From: Candidatus Latescibacterota bacterium | Lineage (GTDB): Bacteria; Krumholzibacteriota; Krumholzibacteriia; WVZY01 | NCBI GenBank assembly: GCA_011772205.1 | Contig: WVZY01000012.1 | Span: forward strand, 1 to 64,000 | Direction of reading: 5' to 3' | Length of the DNA: 64,000 nucleotides | Shown: positions 55,752-64,000 of the stretch, in pieces | How positions within the stretch are numbered: the stretch's first letter is position 1 | How the letters are laid out: each line of letters opens with the position of its first letter | Position numbers and translations under genes: made by a program | The notes under the pieces: model-generated | Told to the model about the DNA's origin: nothing | The model's database searches: none | What the model saw: only the letters and a program-made list of their open reading frames with translations

Positions 55752-56498
55752 TCAGGTTATTAGGCCGAAACGCCTCTCGCGCTTTTGGAAGGCAAAGACG
55801 GCGTCGAGGAGATCTTTCTCCCTGAAGTCCGGCCAGAGAACGTCAGTTACATAGATTTCCGTATAAGCGATCTGCCACAGCAAGAAATTGGAGACACGAA
55901 ATTCACCGCTGGTTCTGACGAGGAGGTCCGGATCGGGCATGTCGGGATCGTACAGATATTTTTTGAACAGCCCCGCATCGATCTCCGCTTCGTTCAGCAC
56001 TCCTTTCCGTGCATCCTCCACGACTCTCTTCACCGCATCGGTGATTTCGGTCCTGCCCCCATAGCTGATCGCAAGGTTCAGGATCAAGCGGTCATTGTGC
56101 CTCAACTTTTCGATCGTATCTATCAATTCGCGGCGCGTTGTGTCAGGAAGAAGCTCGAGTCTTCCCATCGCCCTGAGCTGGACACCGTTTTCATCGAGCT
56201 CCAGGTACTCCTTCTCGAGAACCTCTTCGAAGAACGACATGAGCCCCCGGACTTCTGATTTCGGGCGCTGCCAGTTTTCGAGGGAAAAAGCGTAGAGTGT
56301 CAAATATTTGATCCCGATCCTGGCGCAGGCCCGAACGACGGCCTTGACCGATTCTCTACCTGCTCGATGACCCGCCAGCCTTGGAAGCCGGCGCTTTTTA
56401 GCCCACCGGCCATTACCGTCCATAATGATCGCAACATGGTTTGGAAGATTGGCTGAAGCCCTGAGCTTTTCGATCTGTTCGTCAATATTTTGAGTCAT
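55752..56498 (-). CDS. uppS: Undecaprenyl diphosphate synthase (cis-prenyltransferase)
   Basis: A 248-residue enzyme that builds the C55 lipid carrier for peptidoglycan and O-antigen. The motifs are H-V-A-I-I-M-D-G-N-G-R-W-A near 21-33, G-H-R-A-G near 43, Y-A-F-S-x-E-N-W near 70, and R-T-S-G-E-x-R-x-S-N-F-L-L-W near 195. An ATG at 56498 is preferred to a TTG 12 bases earlier. Confidence 0.96.
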   Translation of the reverse strand: MTQNIDEQIEKLRASANLPNHVAIIMDGNGRWAKKRRLPRLAGHRAGRESVKAVVRACARIGIKYLTLYAFSLENWQRPKSEVRGLMSFFEEVLEKEYLELDENGVQLRAMGRLELLPDTTRRELIDTIEKLRHNDRLILNLAISYGGRTEITDAVKRVVEDARKGVLNEAEIDAGLFKKYLYDPDMPDPDLLVRTSGEFRVSNFLLWQIAYTEIYVTDVLWPDFREKDLLDAVFAFQKRERRFGLIT

Positions 56499-56569
56499 TG
56501 AAAGTACCAAAGCTCGGGTAAGCGCCCGGAGTTGTGAATGATATTAGGGGTGAAATAGAGAGACGGCGC

Positions 56570-57127
56570 TCATATTTCCATAATTTCCTTTTCTTTCAAG
56601 GAAACGATTTCGTCCACCTCTTCGATGTACTTGTCCGTAATCTTCTGAACCTCTTCTTGGTTCGTATGCATCTCGTCCTCGGAAATCTTGTGCTCTTTCT
56701 CCAGCTTCCTGATGTTATCGTTGGCGTCCCTCCTGATGTTCCTGATCGCGATCCGGCAATCCTCGCCCATACGCTTGACTACCTTTACGAGTTCCTTTCG
56801 CCTCTCTTCCGTAAGAGGCGGAATGGGAAGCCTGATGAGCGTGCCGTCACTCTGGGGATTCAATCCAAGCTCCGATCCTTGGATGGCCTTTTCCACTTCC
56901 GGAACGAGACTCTTGTCCCAGGGCTGGACGGTAATAAGCCGCGGATCCGGGATGGCTATGCTCGCTACCTGCTTCAAAGGCACCGTCTGCCCGTAGTACA
57001 TTACTTTGACAGAATCCAGGAGCGCAGGGTTCGCCTTTCCAGTGCGGATACCTGCCAGTTCATGCTGGAGGTTTGAGATGGATTTCTTCATTTTTTCTTC
57101 TTCGCGTTTCAGGATGTCCTTGAGCAC
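56570..57127 (-). CDS. frr: Ribosome recycling factor
   Basis: A 185-residue protein that splits post-termination ribosomes with EF-G. It has the N-terminal helix M-K-K-S-I-S-N-L-Q-H-E-L-A-G-I-R-T-G-K-A, the L-K-Q-V-A-S-I-A-I-P-D-P-R hinge, and the K-V-V-K-R-M-G-E-D and I-R-N-I-R-R-D-A-N-D helix. The start is GTG at 57127 with GGAGG five bases upstream. Confidence 0.97.
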   Translation of the reverse strand: MLKDILKREEEKMKKSISNLQHELAGIRTGKANPALLDSVKVMYYGQTVPLKQVASIAIPDPRLITVQPWDKSLVPEVEKAIQGSELGLNPQSDGTLIRLPIPPLTEERRKELVKVVKRMGEDCRIAIRNIRRDANDNIRKLEKEHKISEDEMHTNQEEVQKITDKYIEEVDEIVSLKEKEIMEI

Positions 57128-57142
57128 GACGGCCTCCCTCCA

Positions 57143-57868
<726 letters not shown>

Positions 57869-58462
57869 TTACCGGCCCAACTGGAAACGGGCAAACCGCG
57901 CTATCCGGATATTTTCTCCTATTTTTCCGATGATTTCGTCCAGCAGCCCCTTCACTTTTTTATCGTTATCCTTTATGTATATCTGGTCCAGCAGGCAAGC
58001 TTCCGAATAGAATTTCTCCATTCGGCCTTCGACGATCTTGTCGATTACCTTCTCGGGCTTCTTTTCCTCGATCGCCTGGATCCGCAACAGCTCCCGCTCT
58101 TTCTCGACGACTTCCTGGTCAAGATCTTCTCTCTGTATAGCTTGAGGAGCTGCTGCGGCGATCTGCATCGCGATGTCCTTCGCGAAGGTCTGAAATTCCT
58201 CTGTTCTTGCCACAAAGTCCGTTTCACAATTCACTTCGAGAAGAACCCCGATTCTATTCCCGGGGTGAATGTAGGAGACGATCAACCCCTCAGTCGTTTC
58301 CCTCTCTGATTTCTTCTGCGCTCTCGCGATGCCTTTGACCCTGAGATACTCGATTGCCTTGTCCATATCGCCGCCGCTCTCGAGGAGGGCTTTCTTGCAG
58401 TCCATCATCCCGGCGCCGGTTCTCGCGCGCAGCTCCTTCACCACTTGTGCTGAGATCTCCAT
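57869..58462 (-). CDS. tsf: Elongation factor Ts, short form
   Basis: A 197-residue nucleotide-exchange factor for EF-Tu. The N-terminal UBA-like helix (V-K-E-L-R-A-R-T-G-A-G-M-M-D-C-K-K-A-L) and V-N-C-E-T-D-F-V-A-R near 80 are diagnostic. It is about 90 residues shorter than the E. coli protein, having one core subdomain, as in Thermus-type EF-Ts. GGAGG five bases before the ATG at 58462 sets the start. Confidence 0.95.
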   Translation of the reverse strand: MEISAQVVKELRARTGAGMMDCKKALLESGGDMDKAIEYLRVKGIARAQKKSERETTEGLIVSYIHPGNRIGVLLEVNCETDFVARTEEFQTFAKDIAMQIAAAAPQAIQREDLDQEVVEKERELLRIQAIEEKKPEKVIDKIVEGRMEKFYSEACLLDQIYIKDNDKKVKGLLDEIIGKIGENIRIARFARFQLGR

Positions 58463-58475
58463 TCGTACCTCCATG

Positions 58476-59234
58476 CTATGCAGCTGATTCCTTCTTATCT
58501 TCTTCTTCTGCCTTCACATCCCTGGCGAGCTCAGCTTCCCGGCCTTCGAGATATTTGGCTCTTCCTTCGAGAACGCTGTCGGCGACGATCTTACAGAAAA
58601 GAGAAATCGCGCGCATGGCGTCGTCGTTCGCTGGGACCGGATAGTCCACCTCTTCTGGGTCAGCGTTTGTATCGATCAGCCCAATAATGGGTATATTGAG
58701 CTTGCGTGCCTCTTTTACTGCATTGATTTCTTTCTTGGTGTCAATGACAAAAACCATCGACGGGAGCGTTGTCATGTTGCGGATCCCGCCCAACGCTTTG
58801 AGAAGCTTCTCCTTTTCCTTCTTGATCTTCAGGGCTTCCTTTTTGGAATACTGCTCGATACGGCCGTCTTCTTCGATCGCTTCGAGATTTTCGAGCTTGC
58901 TGAGACTCTTCCTCACCGTATCGAAGTTCGTCAGCGTGCCGCCCAGCCACCGCTCGGAAACATACGGCATCCCGCACCTGTTAGCCTCCTGCTTGACTGC
59001 GTTCTTGGCTTGCGTTTTGGTCCCGAGAAACAGCACGGTACCACCTTTTTCCGAGGCCTCACGAATGGCCTCCTTCGCCTTCGCGACGGCGGCCAGGGTT
59101 TTCTGCAGGTCGATGATATGAATCCCGTTTTTCTCCATAAAAATAAAGGGCTTCATTTTGGGATTCCACCGCTTGGTCTGGTGGCCAAAATGAACCCCTG
59201 CTTCCAAGAGATCCTTAAGGGTGATCTCACCCAT
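58476..59234 (-). CDS. rpsB: 30S ribosomal protein S2
   Basis: A 252-residue protein with L-L-E-A-G-V-H-F-G-H-Q-T-K-R-W-N-P-K-M near 9-27, the coiled-coil insertion near 105-150 and N-I-P-I-I-G-L-I-D-T-N-A-D-P near 190. GGAGG six bases before the ATG at 59234 rejects a longer frame to 59354. First gene of the rpsB-tsf-pyrH-frr series. No clear promoter was seen in the 180 bases upstream. Confidence 0.96.
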   Translation of the reverse strand: MGEITLKDLLEAGVHFGHQTKRWNPKMKPFIFMEKNGIHIIDLQKTLAAVAKAKEAIREASEKGGTVLFLGTKTQAKNAVKQEANRCGMPYVSERWLGGTLTNFDTVRKSLSKLENLEAIEEDGRIEQYSKKEALKIKKEKEKLLKALGGIRNMTTLPSMVFVIDTKKEINAVKEARKLNIPIIGLIDTNADPEEVDYPVPANDDAMRAISLFCKIVADSVLEGRAKYLEGREAELARDVKAEEEDKKESAA

Positions 59235-59413
59235 GAAATACCTCCTTCTGGTTAGTCCTCCACTGCAGCGACCGCCAACCCCTCCAGAGGAAGGGCACCA
59301 AGACGGCCGCAGAAGAGCAGTGTGCGTTATGATCAGTATCGATTCCCAGAGCACACCGTGGTGCCGCTCGGGGATCTTTCTATAATATGCAAATGGAAAC
59401 GGACGCCGCGGCT

Positions 59414-59818
59414 CTAGCGTTTTGAAAACTGAAAACGTTTTCTCCTGCCGGCGAGGCCGTATTTCTTACGCTCTTTCATACGGGGATCACGGGTGAGAAG
59501 GCCCCTCGAGCGGAGCACACCATGAAGGCTTTCATCCGCAAGAACAAGAGCTCTTGCGATGCCCAGCTTCAGCGCTCCCGCCTGCCCGGTAATGCCGCCA
59601 CCTCTCACCGTGGCAAGGATATCGTATTTCCCCAACGTGTTGGTGAGTTCCAGAGGCTGTCGGACTTGTAATATGAGCGTCTCCCGCCTCAGGTAGTCCA
59701 CGAGCTCCCTCCCGTTGACCACCGTCTTGCCAGTCCCGGGTCTAATATAGACCCTGGCCACTGCTTCTTTCCGTCTTCCAACGGCTGCTATGTTTTGACC
59801 TTCCATTTGAACTGCCAA
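59414..59818 (-). CDS. rpsI: 30S ribosomal protein S9
   Basis: A 134-residue protein with [13 protein letters not shown] near 11-23, [10 protein letters not shown] near 74-83 and the basic C-terminal tail R-F-Q-F-S-K-R that reaches the P-site. The likely start is TTG at 59818 with GAGGAG just upstream; an ATG four codons later lacks a site. Confidence 0.95.
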   Translation of the reverse strand: MAVQMEGQNIAAVGRRKEAVARVYIRPGTGKTVVNGRELVDYLRRETLILQVRQPLELTNTLGKYDILATVRGGGITGQAGALKLGIARALVLADESLHGVLRSRGLLTRDPRMKERKKYGLAGRRKRFQFSKR

Positions 59819-59904
59819 TCGCTCCTCGAAAAAGCGCGGCGCTCACTCATCATCGCCTAGGTGAAGTTGGCCGGAGCCGCGGCGCCGCAACGTGATTGAA
59901 TTCC

Positions 59905-60342
59905 TCAAGTCTGTGGCGTAAAAGACGTTGGCTTTTGCGCTTTATGGGGGTGATCCGGCCCTGCATAAACCTTTAGCTTTTTCAGCAGCCGTCTCCCCAA
60001 CCGATTAGATGGAAGCATCCCCCTCACCGCATGAACGACAACTCTAGTAGGGTCTTTCTCCATGACTTCCTGGAGCGTGCGCATTCTTAGACCGCCCTGA
60101 TAGCCGGAGTAGCTGTAATAAACTTTTTTCTGCCGCTTGCTGCCGGAAAGGCTGATTTTCTCCGCGTTCACCACGATAACGTGATCTCCAAGATGGAGAT
60201 GAGGCGAATAACTCGGGCGATGCTTGCCCCGAAGCACCTTCGCGATCTCGCTGGCCAACCGTCCTAGCGGTTGCTCCGCGGCGTCCACCAAATGCCATTC
60301 CTGCGAAATGTCGCTTGCTTTAACCGTATGAGTTTTCATCAT
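59905..60342 (-). CDS. rplM: 50S ribosomal protein L13
   Basis: A 145-residue protein with W-H-L-V-D-A near 16-21, L-G-R-L-A-S, G-D-H-V-I-V-V-N-A near 52-60, and G-M-L-P-x-N-x-L-G-R near 108-117. It precedes rpsI by 86 bases. A sigma70 promoter lies 30 bases upstream. Confidence 0.96.
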   Translation of the reverse strand: MMKTHTVKASDISQEWHLVDAAEQPLGRLASEIAKVLRGKHRPSYSPHLHLGDHVIVVNAEKISLSGSKRQKKVYYSYSGYQGGLRMRTLQEVMEKDPTRVVVHAVRGMLPSNRLGRRLLKKLKVYAGPDHPHKAQKPTSFTPQT

Positions 60343-60373
60343 TATTTACCACTTCCGGGAAAAGTCTTTCATA

Positions 60374-60402
60374 TATAACAGTTAAGTCCTTGAAAAGTCA
60401 AG
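60374..60402 (-). promoter_or_regulatory. Promoter of rplM-rpsI
   Basis: -35 TTGACT (60402-60397), a 17-base spacer and -10 TTATAT (60379-60374) lie just upstream of rplM and downstream of the Alternative Complex III operon. Initiation near 60367 is expected. Confidence 0.6.
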
Positions 60403-60452
60403 CGGAAAAACTAAAGGAATGGATGCATCTGACGCCGTTATGCCGCAATATA

Positions 60453-61538
60453 TCAATTATGAAGCTTTGGCATCCCCGAGCTTTTGGCGGGCCGCCAAAC
60501 TGCACCACCATCAGGCAAAGCCGGCAGCAGAAGATCCTCGCTGCCGATGGTGGCGAAAAAGAGGATCGCCAGCGCCAGGAATTCCACGACGATAATGGCG
60601 ATGTTCATCTCCACGACCGGCACAATGAATAGAAACCGTTCGAGAAAAATACCCACGAGCACGCAGAGGGAGAGAACACCCGTGACAACCGGGACGGTCT
60701 TGAGCTTTCTCGAGAGCAGTCCGATAAATGGAAGGATGAACAGAAGCGCCAGAATCACCTTTGAAATGAAAGCATAAGGTGGAAATATGCGCTTGATCAA
60801 ATATCCCGTTTCCTCGGGGAGATGGCCGTACCATATGACGAGATACTGCGCGTAAAACAATCCCGCCCAAAGCAGGCTGAAACCGAACAGCATTTTTGCG
60901 GCGTCTCGCAAAGTCTCTTCGCTGCCGGCCGCCTTTCTTGCATAGAAAATATAGATAATGATGGAAATGGCGATCGCCGCATAGAAAGCCTCGACAAAGA
61001 AATAACCCCCGAAAAGCGTGCTGAACCACGGCTGCTCGAGAGACATGATCCAATCGAACGCGATGAGGGACTGAGAAGTGACGAATACGAGAAGATAAAT
61101 AACGGCGAAAAGATTTTTCTTGGATCCTCCAGCGAGACTCTCTCTGGCAAACATTCGGGCTACAAAAAAAGCGAGCAGAAGGAGAACGAAACTTCGCGTG
61201 ACAAAGAATCCTTTGTTCAACCACAGGCCCGGCTCCTTTGTCCAGGAATAGAGGTCCATCTGCGGCCATATGAGGAGGAATAAAAACGCAAAAAATAGAA
61301 GGAGCGGATACACGCTGAGGAGTCCCCTTTTCAAAGGAAGAATCCACTTCGCATTCGACAGCTCCGCACCGGCCACGAGCGCAACACAACCCTCCACTAC
61401 AGACACCCAGAACACGAGAGACAGAAGAAGCGCTCCCCCAGATCCGGAACCGCCCAGGCTCCCAATAATCGCAACGAGAGCTCCGATCAAAATGCAGGCT
61501 AAAATAAGCCTCGTTGGGTTCAAACGCACGAGAAGCAT
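60453..61538 (-). CDS. actF: Alternative Complex III subunit ActF (NrfD-like quinol-side membrane subunit)
   Basis: A 361-residue integral membrane protein with about ten hydrophobic helices, of the polysulfide reductase/NrfD type found as the second such subunit in quinol:cytochrome c/HiPIP oxidoreductase (ACIII). Motifs include S-L-I-A-F-D-W-I-M-S-L-E-Q-P-W-F-S-T-L-F-G near 157-177 and F-Y-A-Q-Y-L-V-I-W-Y-G-H-L-P-E-E near 222-237. The ATG at 61538 overlaps the actD stop (TGATG) with GAGG upstream. It is the last gene of the operon. Confidence 0.9.
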   Translation of the reverse strand: MLLVRLNPTRLILACILIGALVAIIGSLGGSGSGGALLLSLVFWVSVVEGCVALVAGAELSNAKWILPLKRGLLSVYPLLLFFAFLFLLIWPQMDLYSWTKEPGLWLNKGFFVTRSFVLLLLAFFVARMFARESLAGGSKKNLFAVIYLLVFVTSQSLIAFDWIMSLEQPWFSTLFGGYFFVEAFYAAIAISIIIYIFYARKAAGSEETLRDAAKMLFGFSLLWAGLFYAQYLVIWYGHLPEETGYLIKRIFPPYAFISKVILALLFILPFIGLLSRKLKTVPVVTGVLSLCVLVGIFLERFLFIVPVVEMNIAIIVVEFLALAILFFATIGSEDLLLPALPDGGAVWRPAKSSGMPKLHN

Positions 61539-61972
61539 CACCTTTCCTCTGCTTCGATCCGGATCTCGAACATATTCTCGAATTCTTCCGACGAAACAAT
61601 CCTATTGACATCGGGAAGCCTCGAGAAATGCAGGAAACCAATGAAAGACAGGAGCGAGCCAAAAAGTATTGCCAATTCGAAAGCGATGATGAGAAACGCA
61701 GGTATGGAAACGAGCGGTTTCCCGCCGCTGATGAGAGGCCATACCTTCACCGTATATATCGTGAATACAAATCCAGTGACCAGCCCGGCAACGGCACCTA
61801 AGAGCGCAAATACGCGGACGCCGCTCGGAGCTGAAGGGAGGATCTCGTCCACTTCGTGAACCGGATATGGAGACAGAACGGTGATGCGTTTCTCCGGCAC
61901 GCCGCTTCTTACGATTTCCCGCAGCTTTTCGAGAAACTCTTCTTTCCTTTCAAAAACAAACCGCTCGCTCAA
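61538..61972 (-). CDS. actD: Alternative Complex III subunit ActD (DUF3341)
   Basis: A 144-residue membrane protein with a short cytosolic N-part (R-F-V-F-E-R-K-E-E-F, V-L-S-P-Y-P-V-H-E-V-D-E near 35-46) followed by two transmembrane helices, the DUF3341 layout. The start is TTG at 61972, chosen because GAGGAG lies five bases upstream and the codon overlaps the actC stop (TTGA). The next gene is actF, so the cytochrome subunit actE is missing from its usual place. Confidence 0.87.
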   Translation of the reverse strand: MSERFVFERKEEFLEKLREIVRSGVPEKRITVLSPYPVHEVDEILPSAPSGVRVFALLGAVAGLVTGFVFTIYTVKVWPLISGGKPLVSIPAFLIIAFELAILFGSLLSFIGFLHFSRLPDVNRIVSSEEFENMFEIRIEAEER

Positions 61973-63312
61973 TGCGACTCCTCTTTGATCTCCGTGACGG
62001 AAAGAACGGGCAAAAGCTTTGTAAACAACAAAAACATAGTAAAGAAGAAACCGAAGCTTCCCAAAGTGATGCCGACTTCCACCATGGTTGGCTTGTATGT
62101 GCCCCAAGCGTAAGGGCTGTACTCTTTGGCCAGAGAGCTGACGATGATGACGAAACGTTCCAGGTACATGCCGATGTTGACGAGAATGGATAGAATGAAC
62201 AAATACGGGAGGTTTCTCCTCAAAGACCGCACAAAAAGCGTCATGGGAACCAGAGCGTTGAACAGCAGCATTCCATAATAATAGAAGCGGTAATGACCGA
62301 ATGTTCGATACTTGAAGATGCCTATCTCGTAAACACTCCCGCTGTAGAACGCGAGCCCGTATTCGACGATGTACGCGTAAGTAACGATGAGAGATGTGAA
62401 CAACAGTATTTTGGCGATGCTTTCGAAATGGTCGATGGTGATATATCTTTCGAGCTTCAAGATCCTCCGCATCGGCACGACGAGTGTAATAACCATCGCC
62501 GTTCCGGAGAAGATCGCACCGGCGACGAAATAAGGAGCGAATATCGTCGTATGCCAACCGGGTACGATGCTCATCGCAAAATCCCAGGAAACCACAGAGT
62601 GCACCGATACAACGAGCGGCGTGGCGAAGGAAGCGAGAAACATGTACAGCTGGTTATAATGCTTCCACTGAACCTGCGATCCTTTCCACCCCAGCGACAG
62701 CGCGCTGTAGAACCATTTCCTCACTCCACTCGAGAAGCGCTTGACGATGGCAAGGTCGGGAACCATTCCAATAAAGAAAAAAACGGCACTCACCGTGAAG
62801 TAGGTGCTCACCGCGAAGACGTCCCACATCAGTGGGGATTTGAAATTCGTCCATAGCAGTCGCTGAGTGGGATACGGGAACAACCAGAAGAAATACCAGC
62901 TCCGGCCGAGATGAATAAGAGGGAATAAGCCGGCAGTCATAACTGCAAATACGGTCATAGCTTCCGCAGATCTGTTAAAGCTGCGTCTAAAGCCGGCACG
63001 GAATAAAAAGAGAACGGCGGAGATCAGCGTCCCGGAGTGCGCGATACCGACCCAGAAGACGAAGTTCGTGATATAGACACCCCAGCCCACGGGGTGGGTG
63101 ATCCCGGCGACTCCCATCCCCCGGGTCATCTGATAGGCCCAAAGGGCCATCCCAACCATGAACAGCGATCCGCAGACAAGGAGAAGAAACCAGTACAAGG
63201 CGCCCGGCTTCCGCATCGCGGCCAAGACATCCACCTCGACCTGCGATCCAGATCCCGGTGCTCCAGATCCTGGTGTGCTCGAATGCGAGCTGCGAATACC
63301 GTCAGGACTCAT
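61969..63312 (-). CDS. actC: Alternative Complex III subunit ActC (NrfD-like quinol-binding membrane subunit)
   Basis: A 447-residue membrane protein of the NrfD/PsrC family with about ten helices. It carries H-P-V-G-W-G-V-Y-I-T-N-F-V-F-W-V-G-I-A-H near 73-92, P-L-I-H-L-G-R near 131-137 and W-D-F-A-M-S-I-V-P-G-W-H near 243, regions that form the quinol pocket in solved ACIII structures. Its start overlaps the actB 3' end by 11 bases. An extra Ser/Gly-rich N-terminus (about 25 residues) precedes the usual start. Confidence 0.93.
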   Translation of the reverse strand: MSPDGIRSSHSSTPGSGAPGSGSQVEVDVLAAMRKPGALYWFLLLVCGSLFMVGMALWAYQMTRGMGVAGITHPVGWGVYITNFVFWVGIAHSGTLISAVLFLFRAGFRRSFNRSAEAMTVFAVMTAGLFPLIHLGRSWYFFWLFPYPTQRLLWTNFKSPLMWDVFAVSTYFTVSAVFFFIGMVPDLAIVKRFSSGVRKWFYSALSLGWKGSQVQWKHYNQLYMFLASFATPLVVSVHSVVSWDFAMSIVPGWHTTIFAPYFVAGAIFSGTAMVITLVVPMRRILKLERYITIDHFESIAKILLFTSLIVTYAYIVEYGLAFYSGSVYEIGIFKYRTFGHYRFYYYGMLLFNALVPMTLFVRSLRRNLPYLFILSILVNIGMYLERFVIIVSSLAKEYSPYAWGTYKPTMVEVGITLGSFGFFFTMFLLFTKLLPVLSVTEIKEESH

Positions 63313-64000
63313 GCTTCGTTCTTCCCTTGCTCAAGTAATATACTCCCGGACCCGTTCCGAGATGATCGAACGTGCGGTACGCCCTGTCCGAATGTGCCCA
63401 TTTGTAAACGGTGGCATTCGGATCGAGAATATTTCCGAACACAATGGCTTGCGTCGGGCAGGACTGAGCGCACGCCGGGATGACTTCGCCATCGCGTACC
63501 TTTCTTCCCTCATCCTTAGCCGCATCTTTTGCTCCTCGGATTCGTTGCACGCAGAACGTGCACTTCTCCATGACACCTCTGTCCCGGGTGGATACGTCGG
63601 GATTCACCATGCGATCTAGGGGCTTCGGGCGATCATGATCGAACCAATTGAACCTCCTCACCTTGTAAGGACAGTTGTTGGAACAATAGCGGGTGCCAAC
63701 GCACCGGTTGTAGATCTGCGCATTCAAGCCTTCGGGATTGTGATAGGTCGCATACACAGGGCAAACCGGCTCGCAGGGAGCATAGTCGCACTGCTGGCAC
63801 ATCATCGGGAGAAAATGGCTGTGTTCCCTTTTTCCTAGGATTCTTTGTTTTTCGTAATAGGGTTCGATCCGGAGCCAAGACATTTCCCTTCCCTTGAGAT
63901 GCTCTTCTTTGCCCACCAGAGGCACATTGTTTTCGATATGGCACGCGACGGCACAGGCGGCGCAACCGATACAGAGATCCAGATCGATCGCCATCGCCCA
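63302..64000 (-). CDS. actB: Alternative Complex III subunit ActB, C-terminal ferredoxin part (5' end outside window)
   Basis: Only the last 232 or so codons are inside the window. They form the iron-sulfur domain of ActB, which relays electrons from quinol oxidation. Cysteine groups are visible: C-I-G-C-A-A-C-A-V-A-C near the left part, C-Q-Q-C-D-Y-A-P-C-E-P-V-C, C-V-G-T-R-Y-C-S-N-N-C-P, then C-T-F-C with C-A-Q-S-C-P. The segment A-M-A-I-D-L-D-L-C-I-G-C is internal in ActB relatives, so the ATG at 63994 is not taken as the start. The catalytically inactive molybdopterin-like N-half should lie upstream. Confidence 0.9.
   Translation of the reverse strand, partial: WAMAIDLDLCIGCAACAVACHIENNVPLVGKEEHLKGREMSWLRIEPYYEKQRILGKREHSHFLPMMCQQCDYAPCEPVCPVYATYHNPEGLNAQIYNRCVGTRYCSNNCPYKVRRFNWFDHDRPKPLDRMVNPDVSTRDRGVMEKCTFCVQRIRGAKDAAKDEGRKVRDGEVIPACAQSCPTQAIVFGNILDPNATVYKWAHSDRAYRTFDHLGTGPGVYYLSKGRTKHES

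Noticed and set aside
59235-59413. Possible promoter for rpsB around a TATTAT box
   Set aside because: No acceptable -35 at 16-18 bases spacing was found.
63988-63994. ATG at 63994 as a start for a stand-alone ferredoxin gene
   Set aside because: The residues around it match the interior of ActB, and the frame is open to the window edge.

Overview
The window is 64 kb of chromosome from a Gram-negative bacterium of moderate GC content. The envelope genes (TamA/TamB-like pair, outer-membrane barrels, RseP, CdsA, UppS, lipoproteins), Alternative Complex III, GatCAB, and extracellular proteins ending in FlgD/type A sorting-like tails or a different TWG-type tail fit the FCB superphylum and nearby candidate phyla (Krumholzibacteriota, Eisenbacteria, Latescibacterota). 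That placement is an inference; there is no rRNA here to test it.

Layout. Positions 1-334 are the 3' end of a group II intron sitting inside an IS481-like transposase gene, followed by a decayed IS91-like transposase fragment and tRNA-Lys. From about 1.3 to 12 kb, a mostly minus-strand housekeeping block holds purA, a secreted haem-motif protein, a serA/aminotransferase pair, engB, the proteostasis set lon-clpX-clpP-tig, and tRNA-Leu. At 12.5-14.4 kb lies a crotonase/glutaryl-CoA dehydrogenase-type pair. At 14.8-24.4 kb are an exported CBM48-tailed protein (plus strand), a DtxR-FeoA-like regulator with FeoB, an M6 metalloprotease and a lipoprotein.

At 25-35.8 kb a convergent propionate/short-chain acyl-CoA region forms the methylmalonyl-CoA route. 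The plus arm is carboxyltransferase, biotin carboxylase, free biotin carrier, mutase large subunit and epimerase. The minus arm is MeaB, the mutase B12 subunit, acyl-CoA dehydrogenase, thiolase and 3-hydroxyacyl-CoA dehydrogenase. Together they would take propionyl-CoA to succinyl-CoA and run short-chain beta-oxidation or its reverse. From 36 to 42.4 kb come a lamin-tail secreted protein, gatCAB and a PcrA/UvrD helicase.

At 42.6-52.3 kb is an envelope-biogenesis region: TamA-like Omp85, TamB, and a large peptidase/beta-propeller/outer-membrane-barrel fusion, with a small lipoprotein reading the other way. From 52.3 to 60.3 kb is the conserved rplM-rpsI and rpsB-tsf-pyrH-frr-uppS-cdsA-dxr-rseP series. 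The right end (60.4-64 kb) is an Alternative Complex III operon, actB(partial)-actC-actD-actF, with no actE gene in its usual place between D and F.

The items most worth following up are the shared C-terminal motif (Cys, fixed gap, T-W-G-I-[IV]-K-x-L-[FY]) on two otherwise unrelated secreted proteins, the three-domain outer-membrane protein beside TamA/TamB, the intron-in-transposase junction, and the triple GATAATC repeat over the lon promoter. All calls come from reading the sequence; no database search was run.
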